Of a stretch of DNA of 64,000 nucleotides, positions 16,570 through 25,211 are shown in pieces (the first letter of the stretch is position 1; each line of letters starts with the position of its first letter). Origin of the DNA: Rariloculus sp963665575 (GTDB lineage Bacteria; Pseudomonadota; Gammaproteobacteria; Steroidobacterales; Rariloculaceae); NCBI GenBank assembly GCA_963665575.2, contig CAXXDW010000006.1:310001-374000 (forward strand). The letters run 5' to 3'. The translations under genes and the position numbers were made by a program. The notes beneath the pieces are model-generated. The model had not been told where the DNA came from, searched no databases, and saw nothing but the letters and a program-made list of their open reading frames with translations.

Positions 16570-18750
16570 TCAGACGACCTCCTCAGCAGCAGCCACGGCG
16601 GCCTCAGGCTCACGCTGTACCGGGCGCTCGGCAACCGCTTCGCCTTGCCACCACTCGGCCGGCAGGAGTTTCGTCACCTCCACGGCCGTGACCTTGTACT
16701 CCGGGCAATTCGTGGCCCAGTCGGAAAGGTCGCTCGTCACGGCGTTGGCCTTGGATTCGGCATGGTGGAATGTCGTGTAGATGACGCCGGGATTCACGCG
16801 TTCGGACTCAACCACTCTGAGACGCGTCGAGCCGAAGCGGCTTGTGATCTTGACACGGTCGCCGTTGGAAAGCCCGCGCACCTGCATGTCGCCGCGCGAC
16901 ATCTCGAGCACATCCTCGGGATGCCACATGGAGTTTGCGGTGCGCCGTGTCTGCGTGCCGACATTGTATTGACTGAGGATTCGACCCGTGGTGAGGAGCA
17001 GCGGATACTGATCGCTGACCCGCTCGTCGGTCGGCACGTAGCCCGTGAGCATGAATGTGCCGCGACCGTTTGCGCGCGGGAATTGCTGCATGTGCAACAC
17101 CTCCGTGCCCTCGGGCGCCGCCTTGTCGACTGGCCACTGTGCGGAGCCGACGCGGTCGAGCAGCTCGAAGCTCGCACCGCTGTACGCGGGCGAGAGGCGT
17201 GCGAGCTCGTCGAGCACCTCGCCGGCATGTGCATAACTGACGTCGTAGCCCATGGCGTTCATGAGCTTCACCGTCACTTCCCAGTCCTGGTAGCCCGCGA
17301 GCGGCTCGACCACCTTGCGAACGCGGCTGATGCGACGTTCGGCGTTGGTAAAGGTGCCATCCTTCTCAAGCGACGAGCTGCCCGGCAGGAAGACGTGTGC
17401 GTACTTCGCAGTCTCGTTGAGGAACAGGTCGTGGATGATCACGCACTCCATGTTGCGAAGCGCAGCGATGATGTGGTTCTGGTTCGGGTCGGACTGCACG
17501 GGGTCTTCGCCCATGATGTACATGCCCTTGAAGTGGCCCGTCAGCGCCGCATCGAACATGTTCGGCAGCCTCAGCCCGGGCTCGCTGTCGAGCCCGATGC
17601 CCCACTCGGCCTCGAAGCTCGCGCGGGTCGCATCGTCGGTGACGAAGCGATAGCCGCTGAAGACATGCGGCCAGCTACCCAGGCAACTGCCGCCCTGCAC
17701 ATTGCCCTGGCCGCGCAGCGGGTTCACCCCAACGCCTTCGCGGCCGTACATGCCACAGGAGAGCGCCAGGTTGCCGAGGCACATCACGCCCGTCGATCCC
17801 TGCGAGTGCTCGGTGACGCCGAGGCCGTAGTAGATCGTGCTCCTGGGACCCGACGAGTAGATTCGCGCAGCGCGGCGGATGTCCTCGGGATCGACGCCGG
17901 CGATGGGGCCGATGGTATCGGGGGAGTATTCGTCGCTGCCGACGAGCTCTGCCCAGAGCTCGAATTCCCGCCACTCGCAGCGCGACTTGATGAAGTCCGG
18001 ATCGTGGCGGTTCTCGCGCACGATGACGTGCGCGATGCTGTTGAGAATCGCGACATTCGTTCCGGGGCTTAGCGCGAGGTGGACATCGGCACGGCAGTGC
18101 GGGCTGTCGACCGTCTCGGTCCGGCGCGGATCGATGACGATGAGCTTCGCGCCCTGGCGAACACGGCGTTTCATCATCGAGCCGAACACGGGATGGCCTT
18201 CGGTGGGATTTGCGCCGACAACCATGATGACGTCGGCCTGCAGCACCGAATCGAAGTGCTGGCTCGCGGCGCCGGCCCCCACGGTGGCTGAAAGCCCGAA
18301 CTGGGTCGGCGAGTGGCAGATGCGCGCGCAGTTGTCGATGTTGTTGTTGCCGAGCGCAGCGCGCACGAATTTCTGCGTCAGGAAGATTTCCTCGTTCGTG
18401 CAACGCGAGCTCGAAACGCCGCCCACGGAGCTGCGGCCATAAGCGGCCTGAATGCGCTTGAGTTCACTTGCGCCATGCGCGAAAGCCTCGTCCCAGCCGA
18501 CCTCCTGCCAGGGGTCATCGATACTCGTACGGATCATCGGCGTCGTGATCCGGTCCGGATGCCGCCAGTAATCGTAGGCGAATCTACCCTTTACGCAGCT
18601 ATGACCGTGGTTGGCCTTGCCGTCCTTCCACGGCGTCATCCTTACGATCTCATCGCCGATGGTTTCCGCCTTGAAACCGCAGCCTACGCCGCAGTAGGCG
18701 CAGATCGTAATCGTTGCTCTCTCTGGCTTGCGTGGGTTAGGCACGTTCAT
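16570..18750 (-). CDS. molybdopterin formate dehydrogenase catalytic subunit (FdsA/FdhF-like)
   Basis: The catalytic subunit oxidises formate to CO2 at a molybdenum or tungsten bis-MGD centre. The N-terminal [4Fe-4S] ligands are Cys17, Cys20, Cys24 and Cys52 (CAYCGVGC and SCVKG). Cys145 in CARICHSPT aligns with the metal-ligand Cys/Sec of FdhF, followed by the catalytic His146. The Mo-bis-MGD domains continue to the C-terminus, with the cofactor-binding NPTEGHPVFG and TFHHAES segments. At 726 residues it corresponds to the catalytic part of FdsA only; the N-terminal ferredoxin part is the separate upstream gene. ATG 18750 lies only 2 bp after AGGAGG, so the GTG at 18744 may be the real start; both overlap the upstream gene. 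Confidence 0.9.
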   Translation of the reverse strand: MNVPNPRKPERATITICAYCGVGCGFKAETIGDEIVRMTPWKDGKANHGHSCVKGRFAYDYWRHPDRITTPMIRTSIDDPWQEVGWDEAFAHGASELKRIQAAYGRSSVGGVSSSRCTNEEIFLTQKFVRAALGNNNIDNCARICHSPTQFGLSATVGAGAASQHFDSVLQADVIMVVGANPTEGHPVFGSMMKRRVRQGAKLIVIDPRRTETVDSPHCRADVHLALSPGTNVAILNSIAHVIVRENRHDPDFIKSRCEWREFELWAELVGSDEYSPDTIGPIAGVDPEDIRRAARIYSSGPRSTIYYGLGVTEHSQGSTGVMCLGNLALSCGMYGREGVGVNPLRGQGNVQGGSCLGSWPHVFSGYRFVTDDATRASFEAEWGIGLDSEPGLRLPNMFDAALTGHFKGMYIMGEDPVQSDPNQNHIIAALRNMECVIIHDLFLNETAKYAHVFLPGSSSLEKDGTFTNAERRISRVRKVVEPLAGYQDWEVTVKLMNAMGYDVSYAHAGEVLDELARLSPAYSGASFELLDRVGSAQWPVDKAAPEGTEVLHMQQFPRANGRGTFMLTGYVPTDERVSDQYPLLLTTGRILSQYNVGTQTRRTANSMWHPEDVLEMSRGDMQVRGLSNGDRVKITSRFGSTRLRVVESERVNPGVIYTTFHHAESKANAVTSDLSDWATNCPEYKVTAVEVTKLLPAEWWQGEAVAERPVQREPEAAVAAAEEVV

Positions 18751-19453
18751 ATCCTCCTGGAAACAGGCTCTTTTCGACGAGCGCGTGACTGGGGCAGGCC
18801 TGCACGCAGGCACCGCAACTGACGCACTCGGACTCCATGAAGCTTTCGTCCTGGCTCGCCGCAACCTTCGATTCGAAGCCGCGCGCCTGGATCGTCAGGG
18901 CGAAGGTGCCCTGGATCTCCTCGCAGGCTCTGACGCAGCGGCTGCAGACGATGCATTTTGCGGGATCGAACAGGAAGTAGGGGTTGGAGTCATCGATGCG
19001 GAGATCGAAATGGTTCTGGCCGTCGCCGTAGCGGTGGCCCTTCAGGCCGATCGCTTCCAATGTCTCATGAAACTCGCTCCAGCCGTCCGGAATCTCCGAC
19101 TCGGGAAAATCGGACAAGTAAAGCTCCATGACATTCTTGCGCAGCTTCGTCAGTGCTTTCGACTGCGTCGTGACGACCATGTCCGGCGCGACCACGGTTG
19201 TGCAGCTTGCCGGATAACCGCGCTGTCCCTCGATCTCGACCAGACAAACGCGGCAACTGCCGAAGGCTTCGAGCGTGTCGGTTGCGCAGAGTTTCGGTAC
19301 CGAACACTCTGCCTCGGCTGCCGCGAGCATGACGGAGCTGCCTTCGGCAACGGTCACACTGACCCCGTCGACAGTGAGCGACACGGGTTCGCCGTCGCGC
19401 GGCGGCGTGCCGTAGTCAATGTCCTCGCGTAAGCCCCGAACCTCAGTCCACAT
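18737..19453 (-). CDS. formate dehydrogenase electron-transfer subunit, ferredoxin/NuoG-N-terminus-like
   Basis: This 238-residue iron-sulphur protein equals the N-terminal third of FdsA or NuoG. A [2Fe-2S] site is given by CATDTLEAFGSCRVC and a later ASCTT (C-x10-C-x2-C-x13-C). Two [4Fe-4S] clusters follow in CIVCSRCVRACEE and CVSCGACVQACPS. The His-Cys3 cluster that lies between these in NuoG and FdsA (after LLLSDHPxxC) is lost: here the line reads LYLSDFPESEIPDGW without cysteines. The start at 19453 has GGAAGGA at good spacing. It overlaps the catalytic gene and should pass electrons from it to an unidentified acceptor, because no FdsB/FdsG diaphorase gene is nearby. Confidence 0.85.
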   Translation of the reverse strand: MWTEVRGLREDIDYGTPPRDGEPVSLTVDGVSVTVAEGSSVMLAAAEAECSVPKLCATDTLEAFGSCRVCLVEIEGQRGYPASCTTVVAPDMVVTTQSKALTKLRKNVMELYLSDFPESEIPDGWSEFHETLEAIGLKGHRYGDGQNHFDLRIDDSNPYFLFDPAKCIVCSRCVRACEEIQGTFALTIQARGFESKVAASQDESFMESECVSCGACVQACPSHALVEKSLFPGGYERA

Positions 19454-19725
19454 GCGATTCCTTCCAGTCCTCGTGCCGAAACCCACTGTCGAGGGTAGAA
19501 ACGCCGGCCGCAATCGCCGCGAATCGGGCCACTGCCGAACAGCGTATCAGACGGACAAGCCAACCCGCCTGCCCGGTATTTTAAAACGCCTTCAAGTCGT
19601 TAGAGTATCCTGCAGGCAGCGAATTCCCAATTCAAGCAGCCGGACACGGCCCAAACGAATTCGCGTGCCAGGCCCGGAACCGGCGTCCGAGTGGCGAGTA
19701 CGCTACATGCCACCGGGAGACGAAA

Positions 19726-21078
19726 ATGTCGCAACTCCATGATCTCAGCCGCAGAACCTTCTTGAGGCGAACGGGAATGACGGCGGCCCTGGGCGCGCTC
19801 GGGGCCAGGCCGAAGGCAGCCCCCGCCCAGGAACGACCGCTCGCCAATGCCCGGCAGACCTTCGATTTCGACGAGATCTACGACCGCAGGGACAGCGACA
19901 GCATCAAGTGGGACCGACCCATCGAAGGAGTCGACGGGGAGATCGAAGTCGGGATGGGAATTGCAGACATGGACTTCCGCGCCGCGCCCTGCATCACCGA
20001 CGCACTGGCCAGGCGTTGCGAGCACGAGAACTGGGGCTATCTGGAGCGGCCGGATTCGTACACGCAGGCGATCGTGGACTGGAACCAGCGTCGCTACGGA
20101 CTCGAGATCGACCCGGGATCCATCGAGCTCACCACGGGCGTGCATGCGGGGCTGATCGCGGCACTGCGGGCCTTTTCTCCTCCAGGGTCAAGCGTGCTGT
20201 TGAACACGCCCACCTACGACGGCTTCTACAATCTGGACCTCCGCCTCACACGGACAATGGCCGAAGAAAGCCCGATGCAGGTCGTCGATGGCCATTACCG
20301 GATCGACTGGGACGACTTCGAACGGCGCGCCACCCGGGCCAACGCTTTCCTCCTATGCAACCCGCAGAATCCGACGGGCAACTGCTGGTCGGAAGAGGAC
20401 CTGCTGCACATGGGCGAGATTTGCCTGCGCCATCGCGTCATCGTGCTCGCCGACGAGATCCATTGCGATTTCGTGACAGCGGGCAACAGCTACACGCCCT
20501 TCGCCAGCCTTCCCGACAGGGAGATCGTTGCCAACAGCCTGACGTTCAAGGCTGCGAGCAAGACCTTCAGCCTTGCGGGGATGAAGGCCGGGTGGTACTT
20601 CTCGACCAACCCCGATCTGCTCGAGAGTGCGCGCTCGAACACGCGGGCCGATCTGAGCACTCTGGGAATGGAGGCAAACCGGGCCGCGCTCATCGAAGGC
20701 GACGAGTGGCTCGATCAACTGCTCCACTACATCGACGCCAACCATGACTTCGTGGACGCCTACCTGCGCGACAATGTCCCGTCGGTCAAATACACCAAGC
20801 CCCAGGGTACCTACCTGGCTTGGCTGGACGTAAGCGAACTGGCGGAGCGGGTCGGCGCCCATGAGATGGCGGAGGAGGAAAACAGGACGTCACGGTCCGT
20901 CATCGCCGCCGAGCAGATCATGCAGCGCTGGTTCGGCAACAATGCGAGGATCTACCTCAACCCGGGCAGCGCCTATGGATTGGGCGGTGCCGGCCACATG
21001 CGCATGAATCTCGCGACTTCCCGCCTTCTGATCCACCAGGCGCTCGACAACGTTGCAGCGGCCGTGGCGATGGCGTAG
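19726..21078 (+). CDS. Tat-exported PLP-dependent aminotransferase / C-S lyase (MalY-PatB type)
   Basis: The protein is a fold-type I PLP enzyme closest in pattern to MalY/PatB cystathionine beta-lyases: MGIADMDFRAAP near the start of the domain, NPQNPTG (212-218), DEIHCDF (243-249) and the PLP lysine Lys279 in KAASKTFSLAG. What is unusual is an N-terminal Tat signal, SRRTFLRRTG (Arg9-Arg10) followed by a hydrophobic stretch and an Ala-rich cleavage region. Export of a PLP enzyme in folded, cofactor-loaded form through Tat is plausible. Length is 450 residues. It is divergent from the formate dehydrogenase genes; the substrate is not known. Confidence 0.85.
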   Translation: MSQLHDLSRRTFLRRTGMTAALGALGARPKAAPAQERPLANARQTFDFDEIYDRRDSDSIKWDRPIEGVDGEIEVGMGIADMDFRAAPCITDALARRCEHENWGYLERPDSYTQAIVDWNQRRYGLEIDPGSIELTTGVHAGLIAALRAFSPPGSSVLLNTPTYDGFYNLDLRLTRTMAEESPMQVVDGHYRIDWDDFERRATRANAFLLCNPQNPTGNCWSEEDLLHMGEICLRHRVIVLADEIHCDFVTAGNSYTPFASLPDREIVANSLTFKAASKTFSLAGMKAGWYFSTNPDLLESARSNTRADLSTLGMEANRAALIEGDEWLDQLLHYIDANHDFVDAYLRDNVPSVKYTKPQGTYLAWLDVSELAERVGAHEMAEEENRTSRSVIAAEQIMQRWFGNNARIYLNPGSAYGLGGAGHMRMNLATSRLLIHQALDNVAAAVAMA

Positions 21079-21280
21079 AACGGGGCCAATCAATCGAAAA
21101 AGCGGCAGCACTCCCTGACTCCTTCGCTCTGGCCACCCCGGACGAGCAGGGAAATGCGGTCAACCGCCGGATGACGATCCGCTGGACGCCCGCCCTGCTC
21201 CGCAAGATGAGTTACATGATCTCTTCAACAAGGGAAATATCACCTTCTGACTCGCACAGTCTGACTAACGGGACGACACC

Positions 21281-22300
21281 ATGAGAAAGCTCATTCCGGT
21301 TCTTTGCCTTGTCTTTTCGCCGGTGACGGCAATCGGGCAGCAGAGCGAGTTTGTCGGCGAGTGGCTGCTGTGGCTCGAGCAGGGCAATGCGCGTCGTCCG
21401 GCCTATGGCACGCTGACGATCGAGCCGTCTGGCGACAGCGTGAACGTCCATATCGACGGCGGTCCCGTCAATCTTCTAAGTCTGCAAGGCGATCGCATTC
21501 GCTTTGATTTCGACTGGACCGATGTCGGCGACCGAGAGCATCTGAGCATTCTCGAGGGCGTGCTGGAAGACGGCATCCTGACGGGCGCGGTGACGGAGGC
21601 GGGACAAGCGCGCGGGGCCTGGCATGCGACGCCAAAGGCGGCGCCCGAGAGCCCGCCACCGGCGCCTGACCCGATCGATCTCACGGGCATCTGGCGCGGC
21701 CCGGCCATTATCAGCAAGTACTCGTTCGATCAGACCGAGGCGGGCCGAGCGGCCCAGGCGGCCTATGACCTGACCATTGACGATCCGATACTGCGTTGTG
21801 TCTCGGACGGATTGATTCGCATGTCGCACGGTCCGTTCGTTATCGAGGTCGTCGAAGACAGGGGCCGGATTTTCGTCCTGCATGAGGATCTGCACGAGGT
21901 GCGCAGGATCTACATGGATGGCAGGAGCTTCCCGGACGGAATCGATGATGCGCAATTGTCGATGGGATATTCACTGGGCCGTTGGGAAGGCTCGACGCTC
22001 GTGGTCGAGACGCGGGGATTGAAGAAAGCGGTCTGGGACGCGGCGGGAATGCCGTTCAACGCGGGCGCGGTCGTCACGGAACGCTGGTACCTGGATGTAG
22101 ACGAGAATCTGCACATCGAGTTCAGCCTGAGCGATCCGGTCAACTACAATCGGCCGATCCTGATGCACCAGGTTCGACAGAAGTTGCCGGACGACTCGGA
22201 AGTCGGGGAGTATTCCTGCGACCCGCATGCGTTCTACCGAGGGCTGCAACTCGATGGGCGGCTTGAGGAGTACTGGGGGCGATCGGGCAACCGACTATAG
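21281..22300 (+). CDS. secreted protein of unknown function, partner of DUF6152 (copy 2)
   Basis: A signal peptide (about 1-19, ending AIGQQ) opens this 339-residue protein. The first part, about residues 20-120, reads as a separate beta-rich domain (FVGEWLLWLEQ...YGTLTIEPSG) followed by a Pro-rich linker. The second part has DLTGIWRGPA, DPILRCVSDG and SLGRWEGSTLVVETRG, shared with the partner proteins at 2603-3427 and 30126-30797. The extra N-terminal domain is absent from those two copies. It is followed 31 bp later by a DUF6152 gene, in the opposite order to copy 1. No enzymatic motif is recognised. Confidence 0.7.
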   Translation: MRKLIPVLCLVFSPVTAIGQQSEFVGEWLLWLEQGNARRPAYGTLTIEPSGDSVNVHIDGGPVNLLSLQGDRIRFDFDWTDVGDREHLSILEGVLEDGILTGAVTEAGQARGAWHATPKAAPESPPPAPDPIDLTGIWRGPAIISKYSFDQTEAGRAAQAAYDLTIDDPILRCVSDGLIRMSHGPFVIEVVEDRGRIFVLHEDLHEVRRIYMDGRSFPDGIDDAQLSMGYSLGRWEGSTLVVETRGLKKAVWDAAGMPFNAGAVVTERWYLDVDENLHIEFSLSDPVNYNRPILMHQVRQKLPDDSEVGEYSCDPHAFYRGLQLDGRLEEYWGRSGNRL

Positions 22301-22331
22301 CGGGCTATCCCATGCTGGGAGTGAACATCCT

Positions 22332-22691
22332 ATGAAAAATACACTTGTTTACGCTGCCTTGATCGTGGCTGCGAGTGCTGGCTGGACCAGCGTGCAGGCA
22401 CATCACGCGCTTTCGGCGAATTACACCGAAGAGGTTGGCGAAGTCGAAGGCGTGGTCGTCGAAGTGTTCTGGGCGAACCCTCACGTCCACTACTACATCG
22501 AGGTCGCCGAGACCGACGGTTCGACCCGAATCTGGGATCTCGAATCATCGAACCTGAACGGCATGGCAAGCGCCGGATGGAGCCGCGACACGATCGCGGT
22601 CGGCGACCGCATCCGGGTTTCCGGACAGATCGGCCGGGAAGGCAGGCCGCGGCTTGCGCTGGACAGGGATTCCCTGGAAGTCCTCGAGTAG
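22332..22691 (+). CDS. DUF6152 family small secreted protein (copy 2)
   Basis: This 119-residue protein has a signal peptide and a mature N-terminus AHHALSANY, with the two histidines typical of DUF6152. The core VEGVVVEVFWANPHVHYYIEV is readily aligned with copy 1 (ITGVITDVDWINPHTYLYV) and less closely with copy 3. It lies 31 bp after its larger partner on the same strand, so the two are probably one transcript. Role unknown. Confidence 0.75.
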   Translation: MKNTLVYAALIVAASAGWTSVQAHHALSANYTEEVGEVEGVVVEVFWANPHVHYYIEVAETDGSTRIWDLESSNLNGMASAGWSRDTIAVGDRIRVSGQIGREGRPRLALDRDSLEVLE

Positions 22692-22718
22692 CCACATCCT
22701 TTGGGCGGGTCGTGCGTA

Positions 22719-22732
22719 TATACTTCAGTATA
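22719..22732. promoter_or_regulatory. palindromic operator before the AbrB/Doc genes
   Basis: TATACT at 22719-22724 and AGTATA at 22727-22732 form a perfect inverted repeat separated by TC, in a locally AT-rich spot. The palindrome contains or touches TATA-type -10 candidates and lies 19 bp before the antitoxin ATG, as expected for toxin-antitoxin autoregulation. Confidence 0.6.
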
Positions 22733-22751
22733 AACGCGCGAGGGATTTTCG

Positions 22752-22979
22752 ATGCACGCGCTCAAGGTCCACAAGGTAGGAAATTCGTTGAATCTGCGGC
22801 TCCCCAAGGATGCCGTCAACACCCTGCGCGTAAGCGAGGGCGATGTGGTCTACCTGACTGAAACGACCGATGGCGGGTACCGGATCACCCCCTTCGATCC
22901 CGAGTTCGAGCGGCAGATGGAGCTCGCCGAGGAAGGCATGAGACGGTACCGGAATGCACTGCGCGAACTGGCGAAATAG
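22752..22979 (+). CDS. AbrB/MazE-type antitoxin
   Basis: This 75-residue protein is a swapped-hairpin AbrB/MazE DNA-binding domain: HKVGNSLNLRLPKDAVNTLRVSEGDVV is the family line, and the acidic C-terminal helix (FERQMELAEEGMRRYRNAL) is of the type that binds a toxin. It ends one base into the start of the Doc gene (TAG/GTG overlap), so translation is coupled. It should neutralise Doc and repress the pair at the palindrome just upstream. Confidence 0.88.
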   Translation: MHALKVHKVGNSLNLRLPKDAVNTLRVSEGDVVYLTETTDGGYRITPFDPEFERQMELAEEGMRRYRNALRELAK

Positions 22980-23362
22980 TGGATCCGGTCTGGCCGGGCA
23001 AGGCCGTCGTGCTGGCCTTCCACGGACGGATGCTCGCGGCCCATGGCGGCAGCCCTGGTCTTCGGGATTCCGGCCTGCTGGATTCGGCCCTTGCGCGTCC
23101 GAGGCAACTGAATGCGCACGGTGAGCCTGACCTCTGCGACATGGCCGCGGCATACGCACGAGGAATCATCCGCAATTATCCCTTTGTCGACGGCAACAAG
23201 CGGGCGGGCTTCATGTCCGCATACGTGTTCCTGGCGGCGAACGGATTGCGGTTGACCGCTGCCGAGGTGGAGGTCGTGCAGGTCGTGACCCTGCTGGCCG
23301 CACGCGAAATCGATGAAGCCGAATTTGCGGCCTGGCTGCGCGACAGGAGCCCGCGGGTCTGA
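22979..23362 (+). CDS. doc: Doc-family (Fic fold) toxin with altered catalytic histidine
   Basis: Doc toxins phosphorylate elongation factor Tu with a Fic fold. The 127-residue length, the HGGSPGLRDSGLLDSALARP segment and the Fic motif region fit well. The motif reads NYPFVDGNKR (residues 66-75): the Asp, Gly-Asn, Lys and Arg are kept but the expected His is Tyr67. In P1 Doc the corresponding His66 is essential, so this copy may be inactive or use altered chemistry. The GTG start overlaps the antitoxin stop by one base. Confidence 0.85.
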   Translation: MDPVWPGKAVVLAFHGRMLAAHGGSPGLRDSGLLDSALARPRQLNAHGEPDLCDMAAAYARGIIRNYPFVDGNKRAGFMSAYVFLAANGLRLTAAEVEVVQVVTLLAAREIDEAEFAAWLRDRSPRV

Positions 23363-23396
23363 GCGACGGATCGCACTCCCGTTACAATGACTCGCC

Positions 23397-24926
23397 ATGA
23401 GCAGCGTATTCAGTCGCGATCCCGATCAGAGCGCCGCAGCGATCATCGGCCACGTCATCGGCGGCCGGCTTGATACTACGGCGTCGCGTACGTTGCCCGT
23501 CTACGATCCGGCGCTCGGCGAGATCGCGACCCGCGTCGCACTCGCAACCCCCGCCGTTGTCGATCGCGCCGTAAGCGCCGCCAGGACAGCTTTTCCGGCC
23601 TGGAGCGAAACCCCGCCGCTCAGCCGGGCACGCGTTCTGTTCACCTTCAAGCGACTGCTCGACGAGCATCGCGACGAGCTCGCCGCACTCATCACCCGCG
23701 AGCACGGCAAGACGCTTGACGATGCCAGGGGCGAACTCACTCGTGGCATCGAGGTCGTCGAGTTCGCCTGCGGCGTGCCGCAACTGCTCAAGGGCCAGCA
23801 CTCCGACAACATCGGCGGCGGCATCGACAACTTCTCGCTGCGCCAGCCGCTCGGCGTCTGCGCCGGCATCACGCCGTTCAACTTTCCCGCCATGGTGCCG
23901 ATGTGGATGTTTCCGCTCGCGATCGCTTGCGGTAACACGTTCGTCCTGAAGCCGAGCGAGCGGGACCCGGGCGTGTCGATCAGGATGGCAGAACTCCTGG
24001 CCGAGGCCGGGCTGCCGGACGGCGTTCTCAACGTGGTGCAGGGCGATCGCGACGCTGTCGAGGCCTTGCTCGAACACGCCGATGTCGCCGCCGTGAGCTT
24101 CGTGGGTTCGACGACGGTCGCCGAGCACATCCATCGCCGGGGCACGGCGAACGGCAAGCGCGTGCAGGCCCTCGGCGGTGCGAAGAACCACCTCGTCGTC
24201 ATGCCCGATGCCGATCTCGACCAGGCGGCAGACTCGCTCGTCGGCGCAGGCTACGGATCGGCCGGGGAGCGCTGCATGGCGATTTCCGTTGCCGTCGCCG
24301 TCGGCGCGACCGCGGATCCCCTTGTCGAGAAGCTCAAGCAGCGGATTCCGAAACTCAGCATCGGCGACGGCAGGAACCCTGGCACCGACATCGGGCCGCT
24401 CATCACGGCCGAGCACCGCGAGCGCGTGCTCGGGTACATCGAGGACGGCGTCAGCGCGGGCGCCGAGCTGGTCCTCGACGGGCGGGGCGTTACGGTCGAC
24501 GGACGCGAACGCGGGTTCTTTCTCGGCCCATCGCTGTTCGATCGCGTCACCGCCGAGATGCGCATCTATCGCGAGGAGATCTTCGGCCCCGTGCTCTCGG
24601 TCGTCCGCGTCGATTCGTTCGCCGACGCGGTCGAATTCGTCAACGGGCACGAGCTTGGCAACGGCGTCGCGTGCTTTACGCGCGACGGCGGAGTCGCGCG
24701 TGAATTCGCGCGGCGGATCGAGGCCGGCATGGTCGGGATCAACGTCGCGATTCCGGTACCGATGGCGTTCCATTCCTTCGGAGGCTGGAAACGCAGCATC
24801 TTCGGGGACCATCACATCTACGGCGAGGAAGGCGTCCGCTTCTATACGCGCTACAAGTCCGTGATGCAGCGCTGGCCGGATGCGGCGAGCCGAGGCCCGG
24901 AATTCACGATGCCGACCCACAAGTGA
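23397..24926 (+). CDS. mmsA: CoA-acylating methylmalonate-semialdehyde dehydrogenase
   Basis: This 509-residue aldehyde dehydrogenase converts methylmalonate or malonate semialdehyde with CoA and NAD+ to propionyl- or acetyl-CoA, in valine and myo-inositol catabolism. Family marks are GITPFNFPAMVPMW, the FVGSTTVAEHIHRRG region, and Cys293 in AGERCMAISV as the nucleophile. MmsA enzymes lack the general base Glu of other aldehyde dehydrogenases, which fits the LGGAKNHLVVM line here. A fragment of the same gene lies at 14521-14628. No other valine-catabolic gene is adjacent. Confidence 0.94.
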   Translation: MSSVFSRDPDQSAAAIIGHVIGGRLDTTASRTLPVYDPALGEIATRVALATPAVVDRAVSAARTAFPAWSETPPLSRARVLFTFKRLLDEHRDELAALITREHGKTLDDARGELTRGIEVVEFACGVPQLLKGQHSDNIGGGIDNFSLRQPLGVCAGITPFNFPAMVPMWMFPLAIACGNTFVLKPSERDPGVSIRMAELLAEAGLPDGVLNVVQGDRDAVEALLEHADVAAVSFVGSTTVAEHIHRRGTANGKRVQALGGAKNHLVVMPDADLDQAADSLVGAGYGSAGERCMAISVAVAVGATADPLVEKLKQRIPKLSIGDGRNPGTDIGPLITAEHRERVLGYIEDGVSAGAELVLDGRGVTVDGRERGFFLGPSLFDRVTAEMRIYREEIFGPVLSVVRVDSFADAVEFVNGHELGNGVACFTRDGGVAREFARRIEAGMVGINVAIPVPMAFHSFGGWKRSIFGDHHIYGEEGVRFYTRYKSVMQRWPDAASRGPEFTMPTHK

Positions 24927-25023
24927 GCGAGTCCGCATATTGCACGCAATCCGGCCGGTCAGTCCACGCGAATGTGCACTGCCGACGCGTAAATGAGGCC
25001 GCAACCGATGGGTCCGCAGGGTG

Positions 25024-25029
25024 TATAAT
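25024..25029 (+). promoter_or_regulatory. candidate -10 element upstream of the RND operon
   Basis: A perfect TATAAT occurs about 180 bp before the adaptor gene, inside the 285-bp gap after mmsA. It is preceded directly by TG, but there is no good -35 at 17 bp, so the call is tentative. Confidence 0.35.
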
Positions 25030-25211
25030 CCGCGACTCGCAAAGCGTCCACTGACGCCCCCAGGCACTTTTCGACGCCTCACCCTCAAAGCACCAGGAAC
25101 TGACATCGAACGCCCGGCGTCGGCACGAGTACCGCCCTGCCGCAAGCACCGTCCGAGCTTGCAGGCAGGCCCGACGGAACGGACGATCGCGGACGATTGC
25201 TGCTCAAGCGA

